Under the pieces are notes generated by a model. That model made no database searches. It saw only the letters and a program-made list of their open reading frames with translations, and was not told the origin of the DNA. The position numbers were made by a program, and so were the translations under genes. A stretch of 21,565 bases of DNA from assembly GCA_002409995.1 (NCBI GenBank), contig DHOR01000010.1, positions 26,595 through 48,159 of the forward strand, in the 5' to 3' direction. The DNA comes from Hungatella sp. UBA5385. Its GTDB lineage: Bacteria; Bacillota; Clostridia; Lachnospirales; Lachnospiraceae. Positions 20,883 to 21,565 of the stretch are shown here, piece after piece (the first letter of the stretch is position 1; every line of letters begins with the position of its first letter).

Positions 20883-21527
20883 ATGGCAATAAGAGGAACA
20901 AGATATAATAAATATGTAGAAAATTATGTAGTATTTGATCTGGAGACAACAGGAATCAGCCCTATTGAGATATCAGGAATCAAGGTGGTAAACGGCAAAC
21001 CAGAAAGTGAATTCTCCACCCTTGTTAATCCCGAAAGACCCATTCCCTATGGTGCTACAAAGGTAAATGGAATTAACGATACAATGGTGAAAGAAGCCCC
21101 CACACTAAAAGAGGTATTTAAAGATTTTCTGGATTTTACAGGTAATGAAATTTTGGTTGGTCATAACATACATACCTTTGATCTTATATTTTTGTATCAG
21201 GCAGCGGAGGAATTGCTGGAACAGGATATTTCTAATGATTATGTAGATACCCTGTCTTTTGCGAGAATTTGTCTTCCACAATTGGGACATTATAAATTAA
21301 CAGATATAGCAAGTCATTTTAGTATTAAAACAGATGGCGCCCACAGAGCATTAAACGACTGTATTATGAATCAGAAATGCTATGAGAAAATGGGTAAACT
21401 GCTTAACCAGGAAGATGTTGTCATCTGCCCTCAATGCGGCGGGCCTATGGTGAAACGAAATGGAAGATATGGGGAGTTTTACGGATGTTCGAATTTTCCG
21501 AATTGTAGATTCAGTATGAACATTTAA
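20883..21527 (+). CDS. DnaQ-like 3'-5' exonuclease with C-terminal topoisomerase-type zinc finger
   Basis: A 214-residue protein. Residues 14-170 form a DEDDh exonuclease: Asp19 and Glu21 in FDLETTG, Asp100 in GHNIHTFD, His154 and Asp159 in HRALND. All catalytic metal ligands are present. The segment between motif I and the following strand is short (ETTGISPIEISGIKV). Residues 181-211 are a zinc finger like those at the C terminus of type IA topoisomerases: CPQC (182-185), then Cys202 and Cys208 in YGCSNFPNC. The finger probably holds single-stranded DNA or RNA for the nuclease. The role could be repair, RNA trimming or editing; sequence alone does not decide. CGGAGG precedes the ATG by about 7 bases. 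Copy 3 of the palindrome follows. Confidence 0.88.
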   Translation: MAIRGTRYNKYVENYVVFDLETTGISPIEISGIKVVNGKPESEFSTLVNPERPIPYGATKVNGINDTMVKEAPTLKEVFKDFLDFTGNEILVGHNIHTFDLIFLYQAAEELLEQDISNDYVDTLSFARICLPQLGHYKLTDIASHFSIKTDGAHRALNDCIMNQKCYEKMGKLLNQEDVVICPQCGGPMVKRNGRYGEFYGCSNFPNCRFSMNI

Positions 21528-21532
21528 ATTTG

Positions 21533-21565
21533 GGGTTCGACCCTTTGATACAAAGGGTCGAACCC
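21533..21565. repeat. Palindromic repeat, copy 3 (cut by the window end)
   Basis: GGGTTCGACCCTTTG (21533-21547) and CAAAGGGTCGAACCC (21551-21565) are perfect complements around an ATA loop; the outer part of the right arm lies beyond the window. It starts about 5 bases after the exonuclease stop. Core and loop length match copy 1. Confidence 0.9.

Noticed and set aside
363..21565. The three palindromes as a CRISPR array
   Set aside because: Copies are thousands of bases apart, without regular spacers and without cas genes.

Overview
The window looks like the chromosome of a low-to-moderate GC Gram-positive anaerobe, most likely a gut-type Clostridium relative (Lachnospiraceae). Supporting signs are AT-rich promoters, strong AGGAGG-type ribosome binding sites, a FeoB gene with the small Cys-rich FeoB partner, group I ECF vitamin/nucleoside transport genes, YkuD L,D-transpeptidases with PG_binding_4 repeats, and many short intergenic hairpins. 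Species assignment is inference; no rRNA or tRNA is present.

Layout. 1-360: the 3' end of feoB and its 45-residue partner. 515-2504: a MerR-family activator followed by a DapB/diaminopentanoate-dehydrogenase-like oxidoreductase whose promoter has the 19-bp spacer typical of MerR control. 2710-3600: a DMT/EamA exporter. 3725-5134: a secreted L,D-transpeptidase. 5330-9720: a five-gene operon of nucleoside phosphorylase, ECF S component, EcfT, fused double EcfA and a 3H-domain NiaR-type repressor, with repeated TGTCTTGTCA sites over its promoter. 9756-10256 (minus): a conserved protein of unknown function. 10437-12215: a second, membrane-anchored L,D-transpeptidase with a Pro/Thr- and Gly-rich tail. 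12306-13146: a small acidic protein divergent from a LytTR regulator. 13253-15194 (minus): a LacI regulator and an aldose-1-epimerase-like protein. 15392-19083: a phosphofructokinase, a divergent triosephosphate-isomerase-like protein and a LarA-family (nickel-pincer racemase) homologue. 19242-19961: a monofunctional GT51 peptidoglycan glycosyltransferase. 20061-20621 (minus): a zinc-ribbon membrane protein. 20883-21527: a DEDDh exonuclease fused to a topoisomerase-type zinc finger.

How the genes may work together. Two units deserve attention. The first combines nucleoside phosphorylase, an ECF importer and a niacin-type repressor. It reads as uptake and phosphorolysis of a nucleoside under NAD-precursor control; a pyridine nucleoside such as nicotinamide riboside is a plausible but unproven substrate. 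The second is a LacI-controlled sugar unit in which all three enzymes depart from their family's canonical active-site sequences. These are GGNGT in the PFK, altered phosphate-binding loops in the TIM-like protein, and Asn in place of one catalytic His in the LarA homologue. Together they suggest a non-glycolytic sugar or sugar-acid route.

A 15-25 bp perfect palindrome with core GGGGTTCGACCCTTT is found three times, each within about 15 bases of the stop codon of a plus-strand gene (after 360, 5134 and 21527). It looks like a dispersed family rather than three independent terminators. No gene-free stretch exceeds 300 bases.
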